DNA from: Chondrosia reniformis
Lineage: Eukaryota > Porifera > Demospongiae > Chondrillida > Chondrillidae
Reading direction: 5' to 3'
DNA: 64,000 bases
Assembly (NCBI GenBank): GCA_947172415.1
Contig: OX359194.1
Span: forward strand, 5,146,001 to 5,210,000
Shown here in pieces: positions 24,540 to 37,600 of the stretch. The notes beneath the pieces were generated by a model. That model saw only the letters and a list, made by a program, of their open reading frames with translations, was not told where the DNA came from and ran no database searches. The position numbers were made by a program, and so were the translations under genes. Numbering within the stretch: position 1 is the first letter of the stretch; the number at the start of each line of letters is the position of its first letter.

Positions 24540-25424
24540 AAAACATTTACATAAATGATGTTAGAAGTAGGAATGGCAGTGTTCACTAATACATCAGCAA
24601 AAAGTATCGAAACAAGACAGTGATTATATGATAAGGCTAATCATACGGAAGTTGCCATACACTTCTGTGTTTGGGCGCACTAACCTCAAGTAGGAATGGT
24701 GCGCCCAAACACAGAAGTGTATGGTTAAGTTACTTAAATTTCAGTATATATGCAACTTCTGTATGATTAGCCTTATCATATAATCACTGTCTTGTTTCGA
24801 TACTTTTTGCTGATGTATTAGTGAACACTGCCATTCCTACTTCTAACATCATTTTTGTAAATGTTTTTTATTTACTTGTATTCCCCCTTTTTTCTTCTGA
24901 ATATTACTTGTTTTAAATTGATTTGAAAGTTTTCTTGGCGAAAATCTCTAAATAACGTCTTAGACAAGAGAAATATGACGAAAACCATCTCTTAATTAAA
25001 AAATGGCGGCCGAGAAGACCACAATTTTCGTTTTTCACAATTAACATGCTTCTTGTAGAGCGCATTCAGATTTAGGGCCGTCTATTCCCTAGTTCAGAAA
25101 TATTTATGAGGATTTATAACTTGTACGTGCCCGCATAAGTTCGCATATTAGCGCTAGTCTATTCAATAAAAGAAGAAGAAAAAATGAATTTTGGAAATGG
25201 GCCTATTCCTGGTTAGCCACTTTTTGAGCGCTGTAGAGCGTGTAGAGCGTCGAAGCATGTTTTGGCATTTAGGGAAGCGTGCATTAATGGCTGCAAATAA
25301 CCGAATATAACCGAAAATCGCTTCGTTGGTGATTTATGAGGTGATGATTGCTAATACATTGAATAGGGCGGCCATATTTTTTTCGGGCCATTCCTACTTA
25401 GAGAGTACTACCGTACTCTCTGAT
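24540..25424. mobile_element. Fold-back element, second complete-looking copy
   Basis: The hairpin head (about 24542-24874) has a left arm lacking about 33 bp compared with its right arm and an 18-bp centre near 24690; otherwise the arms match closely. The body runs to 25424 and ends with ACTTAGAGAGTACTACCGTACTCTCTGAT. It is opposite in orientation to 4932-5830 and very similar to it. Confidence 0.8.
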
Positions 25425-25629
25425 ACATATATACACTGTACATGTAGAGCTATAGGCTTCTGAGAATTTAGCTATACTATATATAACAAAGTGGACAAGT
25501 AGGTGGATCCATTTCTTAAGCTTTCATCATGCCTTAGCAAACAGCTGGCGCAAAAGGCTTTGGATGGATGTCATCACTGTCGTTACTGATCTTCATTTCA
25601 AATGCTAGTTGTAGCTGCTGTGCATAGGT

Positions 25630-26016
25630 CAGGGCCGTACCTAGCTATGGGGCAGGGGTAGCAACTGCCCCCCCCCCCCCCCCCCCCCCCAGAGAAACTG
25701 GCTTCAGAGTATAATGAAATACTATTTGTGTTCATAGCAGCTAGCTACTGAGCTATCATGGACTTGCCTGCCCCAATGAGCTGCTTCAGTCGAGGTTTCG
25801 CTCGTCCGACATCCAGCTACCGGGTATATACGTACGCACAAGTACCGCTGTTCACTGTTCTAAATAATGCACACTTTTAGCTGCGCATACGCATGTAGAT
25901 GTAGACTGCCACTGCATGACTCAACAATCTCGAACAATCTCAACAATAATATTATTCTGTTAGACAGTTTTCCTCCTGGTTGCCCCCCCTTGCAAAAAAA
26001 GTTATGTACGGCCCTG
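25630..26016. mobile_element. MITE with CAGGGCCGTAC termini
   Basis: Starts CAGGGCCGTACCTAGC and ends GTTATGTACGGCCCTG, with TAGGT directly on both sides (25625-25629 and 26017-26021). It contains a 22-base C run near 25669. Non-coding, about 387 bp, probably hAT-like by its terminal sequence. Confidence 0.7.
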
Positions 26017-26154
26017 TAGGTATATAGCACACTGCATGGTAAGCATTCCTTGTGTTTCTAGAAAATCTAGTGCCACATACAAAGCATATATAGATTCTTC
26101 AGAAACTCTGGTCCATGCTCCTGAGGAGAAATGAAAAGAAACAGTTATGTCAGT

Positions 26155-26340
26155 GTGTATGGGGTAAGTGTATGTGTGCAACTGTGCATGTGGGCATATA
26201 TGCATGCATTTGCGTGTTTGTGTGTGCACTTGTGTATGTGTTAGTTTGCATATTGCATGCTTCAGCATACATGTGTGTGTGTGTGGTGTGTGCAGATGTA
26301 TGTTTGTGTGTGTATATATATATGTATATTATTGTAACAG
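26155..26340. repeat. TG-rich low-complexity stretch
   Basis: Alternating TG/TATG sequence produces overlapping cysteine- and valine-rich open frames that I do not take to be genes. Confidence 0.7.
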
Positions 26341-26558
26341 TGTCTTATCGTGTATATGTATACATGTATGTAATAGTTATACTTATCTGAAGTGTGATGT
26401 GATAAATTGTATTTATCGCTCATACTTCAGTGTATGGAAACCATGTAATTCAGTAGTGTTTGCTCATTACCAAATTTCTCTGTCGTTTCTGGATGAAGCC
26501 TCTTTCATGCTCCTGCTATAGTGCGAGTTAAAGTAATATATACATCTATTATAAAACC

Positions 26559-27034
26559 ATGATAATGACATATGCCATAGCTATTGCACTCCCTACACAT
26601 CTGATGATGGCCTGGTATTGGCCAAAACACACCAATTACATGCAATGTTGTGTCGTGTGCATTGGAGTAAGAGTGGGAGTTGTATGTGTGTTTCCAGCTA
26701 TAATACTAGTGATCAAGAAGTTACCAGTGAGTTGGCATGCATGCATGCATATGCATGTGATCTTATAAAAATACGAGGCATACTATAATCTGTGCAGGGG
26801 GACAGTGATGAAGGCAAATACAAAGAAGAGTGGGAAATTATGTATAGTGGAAAGGAGTGGGAGCAGGAAGAGTACTGCTATATACAAGGAAGAATGGCTG
26901 CCTATGTATGGGAGGTCATACCACAGACCCAGCCAATGGACTTTGATGAATTACCCTCAACCATTCTGACATGGGTAGTATTAAAAAAAGAAGAAAATCC
27001 ACTGTATACAGAATTCACATCACTAGCAATATAG
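26559..27034 (+). CDS. Predicted small single-pass membrane protein, unrecognised
   Basis: Two exons, 26559-26726 and 26798-27034, are joined by a 71-bp intron with a consensus GTGAGT donor and a TGTGCAG acceptor. The phases agree and give 134 codons before a TAG stop. Residues about 31-53 (CCVVCIGVRVGVVCVFPAII) form a hydrophobic segment followed by KK, consistent with one transmembrane helix. The second exon is acidic and aromatic (DEGKYKEEWEIM, GKEWEQEEY, MDFDELPS). I do not recognise the family. Further 5' exons are possible because no strong start context is visible. It lies in the same orientation as the N4BP2-like gene, about 1.6 kb upstream of its first exon found here, but ends in its own stop. 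Confidence 0.45.
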
Positions 27035-27639
27035 CTAAGCTCTATATGTTGTTTTGGTTTCTAAAAGATGATGAAAATTACAAATGAGGAATAGTCTAGC
27101 TAGTTAGTTAGTGTGATCAGGATGCAAGTGGTCACATCTTAATTACTGGGGCACCTTATCCATAAGTCCTGCACACATTGTCACAGAGGAAAGGGAGTGG
27201 GAGTGGGTGTCCAGAGATCTAGACCTATGCATATGCATGGTTTTAGATGGCTGCTATTATTATTATTGTATACCTACAGTATGTATATACATATTTCCTG
27301 TGTATTGTCTCTTATACAATGTCTCTGCCTCTGCATGTTTGTTTACTTGTGACACATACGTACATGAAACTAGCAGGCGCCTACTGTTACTGAATGTAGT
27401 TGTCCAGGAGGACAAGTACAAGTAGTTGAGCAGAGCTATATAGGTAAATGAATGCCTTACATATATAACTACATATTATAACTCCATGATCCAGGTAACT
27501 TGTATATATAGGTAAATATAGACATATGTGCATGCATATATAAATATATACATTATATGTACACTCAACATACTATATACACTTCTATGTTTAATCTGTT
27601 CTATTTCCAATTGTGGTCATAAAATTGTGTGAAGATTAT

Positions 27640-27765
27640 ATACAAATAGATTATTACATATATACTGTAGTTTTTGTGATATACGTATGTTATACTGTAT
27701 ATACTCTCTTAGTAGCCATATCAATATATTTTATTACATCTAGGCTAGATCTATATAGTTACCAA
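27640..27765 (+). repeat. Repeat shared with 62665-62775
   Basis: Both places carry TATAGTTTTTGTG / TGTAGTTTTTGTG, then GTTATACTGTA and CTCTTAGTAGCCATATCAAT followed by TTTTATTA and a CTAGAT. No coding sense was found. Confidence 0.65.
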
Positions 27766-27804
27766 CGCTTTCACATACTTTGTATGTATGTACATCTGTA
27801 TATA

Positions 27805-28039
27805 CAGTGAAACCTCACTGTTAAGACCACCATTGAGACTGAATAAAAGTGATCTGAACTTATGAGGAATATAGCTACGTATATACTAAATGATTTTGTG
27901 CCAAAATTAACGGTTGTAATTCATAATAGTGAGGTGGTCGCATTTTATTACAAAGTAGATTTCTTCTGGGACCAAAAGTTATGATTGTTTTTAAGGTGGT
28001 CACCTTACTGCGGGTGGTTCTTTAAGCAAGGTCCCACTG
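27805..28039. mobile_element. pogo/Tigger-like MITE
   Basis: Begins CAGTGAAACCTCACTGTTAA after TA and ends GGTCCCACTG, the type of terminus used by pogo-like elements. Non-coding. 28040-28650 shows no gene. Confidence 0.6.
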
Positions 28040-28650
28040 TGAGCATCTCTCTATTTATCTAGCTGTTTGTAAATGATGAATCATTTTATTATATCTACAT
28101 ATGCTCAGTGAGACTTACGTATGTAGCTTGACGACTACCCCTGTTAAGGCTACATCTTTGAAAGCAATCGTAACTTTTCAACAAATGAAATCCTGTCCAT
28201 CCATATTAGTACATGCAACTATCTTGCTGTCTGAAATTATAACACTCATGTTTAGCATGAAATGTTTAGTTTCATTCCTCCCAAGAGGATTACAATTTCA
28301 AAATTACCTACACGTAGATCTTGTTTTTGAATTCCCACACATTAGAATTTCCAAGGTTTCTCATAAGACATTGACATGCTTACTAATATTGTTTGAAGCT
28401 TTAAACTGTTGTATATTTACATTTCACTGTGCATACCTTGAATTAATTATGCCATACTCTTCACAGTCATTAAATCACCCATACCATTTTCTGGGAAATT
28501 GAACCACCTGAGAATTTAGACTAAGTTCCCCCAGAAGTACGTACATACTGTATACATATGTAGTGTATACATACAAACATGTACGTATGTACGTATGTAG
28601 ATTAATACTTGAATTTCTGTTATCAATGTGGTTTGATTGTAATGCAATAG

Positions 28651-31600
28651 GTATATGTTTGATCCCTCAAAGCTCTCTGAAAACCATGAGAAGAACAGAT
28701 TAAAAGGTTAGTATGAATTACATAATACAATATTTAACTTATCTGATCACAAAACTTATTCAATGATACGAATGAAATTAAAAAAGTAAATGCCTATACA
28801 GTGTTTTATTGCCATTTCTTAATTTATTGTTGCTCTTTAATGCTTAATTCAAACCTTATTTTTTATGCTATCCAGCCCTAAAAGCTGTTGAGGAGGGAAT
28901 TTCCCCTGTTATCATTGATAATACCAACATGACCAAACGGGACATGGAGCCATATGTTCTTATGGTTTGTTAAGGAAGTGTTTATTGTAAAGTACCCTTT
29001 GATATGGATATTGCAGTGGTATAGCTATTACTTGTGTGTTATTAGCTTATGTTATGTACAAGTAGTGGATGCTCTGAGTCAGTTAAACTTACTTAATATA
29101 TTTTCACGCATTTCACTTGACAATGTTATATACTTTTGAGCGAACTTGTCCCATTGCATTGGATTACGTACCTTTAAATTTGTTATATGCCAACAAGCAG
29201 ATTATGCAATAAAGCATTATGCAATTAAGTGGAGTCCACTGTATATCCATAAATGATGTTTCTGTCATTAATGAGGCCTTTTGGCCACAGGTGCACTTCA
29301 GTGCACTGTGTGTGCTTTAGAAGTGAAAACACCACTGATCCACCTCCTCATGCACATACATGCACACTGTACATATGTCTCATACAGTAAGTCAACTCTG
29401 GATTTCCCCCACCCACTCATGTCTCCTGAGGAGCGTAATGAGTTAGTGGGTGGAACCTAGGTTCACGTAATGAGAACTAGAGTCTCCCCGCTTAACCACT
29501 CAAAAGATAGTTGAGCCATAGACAGCTGTTTCGTCCTTCTGAGGACTCATCAGTATGGCAGTCTGAATGGCTTCTCTGCTAATATATCCAGAGTCCACTG
29601 ATGAGATGTCAGAACCTTTTGATCTTCAAATCCTCAATTTTTTCATTACAATATACATTGATGGCTTTAATCATTTGGCATAAGTGTAATGCAGACTTAT
29701 GGAGTATTAGGACATTGTATAGCCATTGTACGTACATATGTAATGTAATGCTTACCGAGTTCTATTGCTATTTAGGGGTATAAGAATGGCTATGTAATTG
29801 AGTTCAGGGAAACCACCACTCATTGGAGACTGAATGTTGATGAATGTTTCAGGTACGTACATTCCGACATTCACCCTATTGCACCTACGTAAGTGTTTTA
29901 ATGTTTGTGCCATTACTTTATACAGTGCTCATATTAGCTTTTTATTGAATGTATAGAAGAAATTCCCACAACGTCCCAATATATGCTATTGAGAGAATGT
30001 TATACCGATTTGAAAAGAATGTGTCTGTAGAGTCTATTATTGGACCAATATCCAGAAAGTCACTGTAAGTACAATACACATACTTTTATAGTGAAATGGT
30101 AAAATGATGAACTGAAATGTTCACATACTTATATGCGACTTCAAATTTAAGGAGTCTTTGAAAGTTAAAGTGATCATCAAGCCACAAGTAATTATAATCA
30201 GTCAAACATCATAAACAAGGAAAAACATGAAAGAAGCAAATGCTGAGAATCGAACCCAGGACAGCTGATTATGACAACCAGTTGCTCTGCCACTGAGCTA
30301 CAACTGCCACAGCAAAGCCTCCCTCTTTCTTAAACTAACTACAAGCTAGTAATTAGTCTTCATTCATTAATTAGTGGTAATTCTCCTTATCAGGACAAGC
30401 TGATAATCAATAATAATGAACTATAATTAATTGCACACACATATTTGTGGTTTTAGTACATACCTATGACCACTACTACCACTAAGAAAACCTCTACTGA
30501 GCCATTAAGAGTAGGTTAACTATCTATCATCAAAACATGTCACCTTTAGTTACATGTATAGCTATATATACGTATTAACTAGAAGCTGACATGTTTTGAT
30601 TAAAAGTATAAAAATGTATTGATTTTTAGTCGGAAGATCTAGTAAAATATACAAGTATATAAAAAATCTCTGCTGTGAGTAAAAGGTATATTTCTGTAAG
30701 TAGGAATCCACTCATATAAGCACAGTTTATGCTATGTTTTATATACCTTATCCACTTTGTAATCAGTCAGAAACTATACTAAAATTAATCAAATGTCATG
30801 ATAGATACTGTACATACTTACTTTATCAAAAGTAGGCTCCACTTTGTGCTGCAACATACAGCCACATCTGTTTCATGTACTTTAGCCTGCTATCATCTTA
30901 CTGTACGTATGTATGTAGATCTGATAATCCTAGAGGATATAGCACTGGAAATGAAGAGGTGGACGGCTACCCTACCAATGCTATCAATAGTAACACTGGG
31001 AGTCAGAAAGGACTGGTCTGCTGCAAAAGTTGCTGAAAAACCACATGAATCCATAGACACTGAAGAACCGATCCTAAACAACGATCAAGCTGAACCCAAT
31101 GAATTGTACGATCCAGAGGGTCAATTGGAATGGCCTTACACGGACCTGCCGTACGAAGGTCTTCAATCTACAAGTGAATTTGATAAGTTGATCAACTTGG
31201 CCCTTCCTCAATCTGAGACTTTAGAAGATTTTGCAGACACAGATCCTGCATTACTTCCTCCCCCATTGTCCCTAGCTTCATTTGATGTTAAAAGAGCCGA
31301 TCTTGGAGATAACATATTTTTAGGTGATTGTGAAGGGACATTTATAATTATCAATTATAATGCTAACACAGAAGAATATTTGGCAGCTACTGATCCCTCA
31401 TTTGCACAGTCTGATAAGCAGACATCTGATTTGGACATGGTTCCAAATGGTGAATACACTTTTGATGATCTAAATCCTCAAGACTACAGTGGTGTTGTAA
31501 GCCACAGCAGTTATACTCTCTCAGATCCAACTGATACGGTGAACACAAATGCTGTAACTAACCCTGAAGAACCGCCCACTATTACCACAGTAACATATAC

Positions 31601-34600
31601 AAGATCTAATGGAGAGGGAGCCATAGGCTTTCTTATAGATTGTTTTCCTGATAAGCCTGAGAGTGTTTTGCTTCACTGTTGGGAGTGCTCTGGTGGAATA
31701 ATTGACACCTGCATGGATTTGATTTTAACATCTGACCAGGAAGAAGTAGGTTCGAATGATGCAGCCTGCTCCGAATCATCTAAATCAACAGATTTTGTAC
31801 AAGTTGAAAATGATAATCCTTCAAGGCTGATATCCGAATATTCTGGTTCTGTCCCAGAGTATCAAGAAGATGAAGACTTCCGGTTTGCCAGGCAGTTACA
31901 AGACGAGTGGAATTCACAAGAAAAGGGAAGTAAACCTCCTTCATCCTGGCCAAATGTTAGTGAAGAAGGGACCACACATTCCGGCCCTGGTCCACCCGAT
32001 AAAGATGATGAACAGTTTGCTAAAGAATATGGTGTGGACGAAGGCTTTGTCTTAAGGCTGCCACGCATGCTTGCATGCCACTTGCAGGAACAGTATGGAT
32101 CAGTGGAAGAGTATATAGAAGGAGGTAATTGAATGAATACACTTATACATACGTATGTTCCCTACATTAGTATGGATCGCTGGCCACTAACATATATCTA
32201 CAGTATCTAGGAGGTCTTGGGACTGTAAGTCTCTGATTACAATTGGCAGCAATTAAACAATTTTATTAAGATGGCTGCCCTGAATTATAATTTCTGCAAT
32301 TCATTTAATCCTTATCATACTTGTAATGCAGAAGTATAGCTTCTATACAGACATATAGCCAACTGGCCAGCTATAGTTCCCTGAGCCCCTTACTTACATT
32401 AGTGAAATAGTGTTATGTGGATACATAAAAGTATGCTAACAATTAACTGCTTTTGGGTGCCTTTTCATTAAGTTTAAAATAAGTTTGTATTTGGTGCACT
32501 TCACTTCATCTCTACACATTCAACCCTATTGTGTATAGTGGAGTATCTTTATTTCCATTCGAGAATTTACGTTGGTCAAGCTGTAGTTGAGTAATGCTTG
32601 ATATTATTTCTCACCACTCCGAGTGAGAAATCCTTTTGTAAATGTGTTGATTTACATCTCTCTATAAAGGCAATAATGTTAGACACCTTTGACTTTCGGG
32701 ACTAAGATTTTGTAAAGTGTTCCTTCATGATTATCACTCGCTTCTACAGTATGTGTGACATCCCATCATGACTGGCGAGTATAAACATTAATTTTGCGGT
32801 ATATTTTTTTCTCATTGCCCAGTTCCAATCTTTTGTGTGATTTTTCCAATTGCTACGTACATCCACATATACATTGCGTTATTCAAGTAGCCCATGTAAT
32901 TTTATCAAAAAAAGAAACATGAACAATTGAGTAAACAGCTAATAGCTAGTAATTCCTACAATCTTGAATAAGTCATACGGTAAGTACATTAAAGGTAGCC
33001 TAGTTTTCTTGGTGTTTACGTTATGCTTCTGTTAAACTCTATTTTGTACAAACTACGCATGTGACCTCCTTTTCTGGATGATAAGGAGGACAGGGAATTC
33101 CACTGCAGGTAGCTTCCACATGATAGAAAACAGCTCCATTAAGGTCTGCAGCACTTCCTGGAATGTACTCTGGGTTCTTGTCCACACACTCATACATTGT
33201 ACGGTAGTGAGCATTATTATGACGAGTAGCCATAAGGTAACCTTGATATTCTTTGGTCCATCCTGTCATGCAACTAGTCCTAGCTGGTATCATGAAATGT
33301 GCTGACCTTGTTGGAACATAGCACACAGCACATGGAACATTGAGGTCATGTACATTTGGGAGAGGTGATTTGTTGTATAATTCATACTCAGTCCCATGTA
33401 GTGGGTTTGTACCTTGCACTCCTGGGTAGTAGTCTGAATACTCTGGGGTTTCTGGGAGGCAGAGATAGTTGGCTCCACCTCCTGGTGTATTCCACCAGCT
33501 ACCAGCTGTTATTCCTTCATACAGTATTTCTGCATCCTGTGTTGTAGGACATGTTGTTCTGCCCCATCTTGTATAAACTATACCACCACTGCGGGGACCA
33601 GGCTCTCCCGTTATTCCAGTGTGACCAGGATGTCCAAGTTCCCCTTTCAGACCAACTGGTCCTGGTGAGCCAGTGTCTCCTTTGCTACCGGTATCACCTT
33701 TAGGACCTTGATCACCTTTAGGACCAGGATGTCTATCCAGTGTATTAAGTATTGCTTGAATGGGACAGTTGTTGCTGTCACTGCTTTGTCTTTTAGGCCT
33801 TTCCACTGTATAAATGTATATTTTAACAATGCTCAGTTTACTCTATTATTAAACAGTGTATTTCTCAACCAGTTATATAGACAACATGGGATATACCTAC
33901 ATATAAGAAGTATTTAGCTAGATACTTAAAGGTTCTGCATAAGAGGTGCTTTTGAAGATAAGTGTTTGTATTTTAGATCTTACTTTCCCTAGGGACTATG
34001 CATATCTGGTACAAATCCTTTCTTATTAGCTCTGTCTAGTAATATGTATACAAGTTGATAGAATTTGTATTTATTATATCTAGTTTTATCTGTACATGTG
34101 CTTAAGGTAATTTTGGATAAGTTAATTCCCAAAATTTCCTGATAGCTATTAAATCTTATATTCACAACTACAGCAATTTATAACTAAGCTTCTACAGTAG
34201 CATTGCTAAGTTACCTTCCCCACTTGCTGCCATCAGTGGAAAGCTGAGCAGTAAAAGAACTAGTTTTGTCTTCATAACGCAATAATACTTCCCTTATGTT
34301 GTTTTCATTTGCCGATTACGTTGTATGGCTTCATGTTATGGAAAGATACGTAGATATATAGATATACCACAGCACTGAGGTGTACTTACTGTATATGGGT
34401 TTTGGAGTCACGAGACCCAAGGGTGGGTGACTCCAAAAATCTGTAATACACCAAAGCGCTGTGGTAAGTGCATTTTGAAGCCTACAGCGTTTATACACAT
34501 TTGGTGGGATTCTTTTGACCTGTTTTCATGTTATTGTATAAATTCAATTAACATCTTCAATAATTGGCAGTGATACACCCTCTATGGATTGCTAGTGGAC

Positions 34601-37600
34601 TCTTTTGATTGTTATCACCTGTACTGGTGATTTTATCAATAAAGGATGGTCTGCTGCAGGTGTAATAGATCTGGGACACTGTGTCTGTAAGAAATCCGGT
34701 CACCATTGCTCAAATTGCTTACCAATGAAGTTAAAATGGTGTTCTAATCAAGAGACATCAGGGAACTGTTCTTTTTCGCATCGAATCTCCTCTGTTATTA
34801 ATAATGATACAGCAGATGCTAACGATGAGGCAGTTAACTGGGATCGCCAGGGTATGCAGGATGTGATCCTACCCGCTCCCGTTAGTGATCATCCTGTCAA
34901 GGAATCACACGTCCCACCACCTGGCACTGCTTTCTTGTGGGGCAAATTGGACAGTGACGCCTTTTGTAAGGTGGTTGATGACTGCTACAAGGAAGTGGTT
35001 CATTGGAAACGTAACATTGTCCTCATTCTTACCGGGGGGCTGGTAAGGCTTTCATAGACGAGGTAGCCAGACTGCTTCAATCCTACGCTGACAATGACAC
35101 CATCGAGCCCACTGCACTCAAGGCATGTATGGTGATGCAAGTCTTGTTATTGCAGAAACCTCGAAAGCAAAGCAAGGCCAAAGAACTTTCTGAGGCCCTG
35201 AGCAGAAGGCTGGCCTCTGGCAGAACGGTCAAATTTTGTCACTCGTTGAGGAAGGTCGCGGCATTCAAGCATGGCTACCAACACTCCACAACACAACCCT
35301 GGAAGATAATGTAGCCAACCAAGATGATGGGTTCAGAGAAGACTAGAGAGGCTCTAAGATGCATTGAGGACATTATTGTCAGAGGTGTACTAAATGTGAA
35401 TGACATCAGTATGCCCAACTGCGACCCAACTACTGTGCTTGATCGATTGAAGGAGCTACACCCTCCTGCGTAAAGAGAGGTGCCTGAAGCTTTGATTCAT
35501 GATTATCCAAAAGGCATTCCTGGGCCTACGGGACTTGATGGTTACGCTTGGAAGAGGATGTGCACTGCCTTTTGTCACGCCTCAAGCAACCTGTGCCTTA
35601 CCCTCGCAGCTGTTGCTAGGAAACTATACAAGCAGTCAGTTGACACAAGGGGCTTAGCCGCCCTCATTGCCTGCCGTTTAATCCCTCTTGATAAATGCCC
35701 AGGCATCAGACCAATTGGGGTAGGTGAAGTGTCGAGAAGGATCATAGCAAAAGCAGTGATATACACAAGAAGGAGGATGTGACACATGCTGCAGGTGGTC
35801 TGCAGGTGGTCTGCAGGTATGTGCGGGGCAGGAAGGAGGTGTCGAGGCTGCCATTCATGCTATGGATAAACTGTTCCAGAGCGAGGAAGTGGAGCAGTGT
35901 TCCTAGCTGATGCCTGCAATGCATTTAACAGCCTCAACAGGAACTGCTCTCTGCACTATATGCAATACATCTGCCCTTCCCTGTCCCTCATCCTAAGGAA
36001 TATGTACCAAGCCCCTGTTCGCATGTTTGTCCCGGGCGGAGGGGAGATCCCTTCTTTTGAGGGAACCACCCAGGGGGATCCCCTGGGAATGGCGATGTAT
36101 GCTCTGGAAATCGCTCAACTCTCATCCAAGTTTGGTTTGCTGATGACGCTTCTGCTGCTGCTAAATGCAAGCACCTGAGACAGTGGTTGGACCTGTTGAG
36201 TAGCCTCGGCCCAAAGTATGGTTATGTTCCCAATGGAGCGAAATCTTGCCTCATAGTCAAGGAGGGCAATGTTGATGAAGCAAAATGGATGTTTGAGGGT
36301 ACCAACATTCCAATCACCACTAACAGTGCTAAACATCTCTGTGCTGCATTGGGATCATCGGAGTTCAAGGAAGAGTATGTCAGGCTAAAGGTGTGTAAGT
36401 GGTGCAGCAAAGTAGGAAAACTTGCAAACATCGCATTGAGCCAACCTCATGTGGCATTTGCAGCATTCATAGCATGTAGACTTTTACTTTGTTATCACTT
36501 TTAAGATTAGTCGATAGGACACATTTACTTTGTTAACAGCTCGATCGATACTCAGTTAAAACTCGCTAGTCAAGGCACTCACCTCGTGTACTGTATGGAT
36601 CACTGGCCACTAACATATATCTACAGTATGTAGGAGGTCATGGGACTGTAAGTCTCTGATTACAATTGGCAGCATTTAAACAATGGTGTGGAGTATCTAT
36701 GAATTTTATTAAGGTGATTACCCTGAATTATAATTTCTGCAATTCATAAAATCCTTATCATACTTATAGTATAATATATGTAGCTCCTATACAGACATAT
36801 AGCCAACTGCCAGTTATAATTCCCTGAGCCCCTTACATTAGTGAAGTAACAGAGACACAAAGTATGCTATAATAATTAACTGCTTTTGGATGCCTTTTCA
36901 TTAAGTTTAAAATAGGTTTGTATTTGGTACACTTTACTTCATCTCTCCACTTAACACACTACACATACAATCCTATTGTGTATAGTGGAGTATCATTATT
37001 TACCATTTGAGAATTTAGGTCAGGCTGTAGTCGAGTGATGCTTGATATTTTTTCTCAACACTCCGAGTGATTTACCCTCGTTTTTTGAAATCCTTTCGTA
37101 AATGTGTTGATTTACATCTCTCTGTAAAGGCAATTCATCTATTGTTAGACACCTTTGGCTTTTGGGACTAAGATTTTGTACAGTGTTCCTTCATGATTAT
37201 CACTCGCTTCTACAGTATGTGTGACATCCCATCATGACTGGCGAGTATAAACATTAATTTTGCCGTGGATTTTTCTCATTGGCCAGTTCCAATCTTTAGT
37301 GTGATTTTCCCATTGCTACATTCATATGCATTGCTTTATTCAAGTAGCCCATGTAATTTTATCAAAAAATCAACAATATCAACCAACAATTGCCCATGTA
37401 ATTTTATCAAAAAATCAACAATATCAACCAACAATTGCCCGTGTAATTTTATCAAAAAATCAACAATATCAACAATTGAGTACACGGCTAATAGCTAGTA
37501 ATTCCTACAATCTTGAATAAGTCATATAGTAAGTACATTAAAGGTAGCCTAGTTTTCTTGGTGTTTACTCTGTACTTCTTTTAAACTCTATTTTGTACAA

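Noticed and set aside
26115-26521. Cysteine- and valine-rich open frames
   Set aside because: They come from TG/TATG low-complexity sequence, with no splice or domain support.
28101-28502. 133-codon plus-strand open frame upstream of the PNK exon
   Set aside because: No P-loop or other motif, and no acceptor/donor in the phase needed for 28651.
33078-33547. Plus-strand open frames over the collagen gene
   Set aside because: Antisense shadows of the collagen coding exon; the same frames recur in copy 2 because of the duplication.
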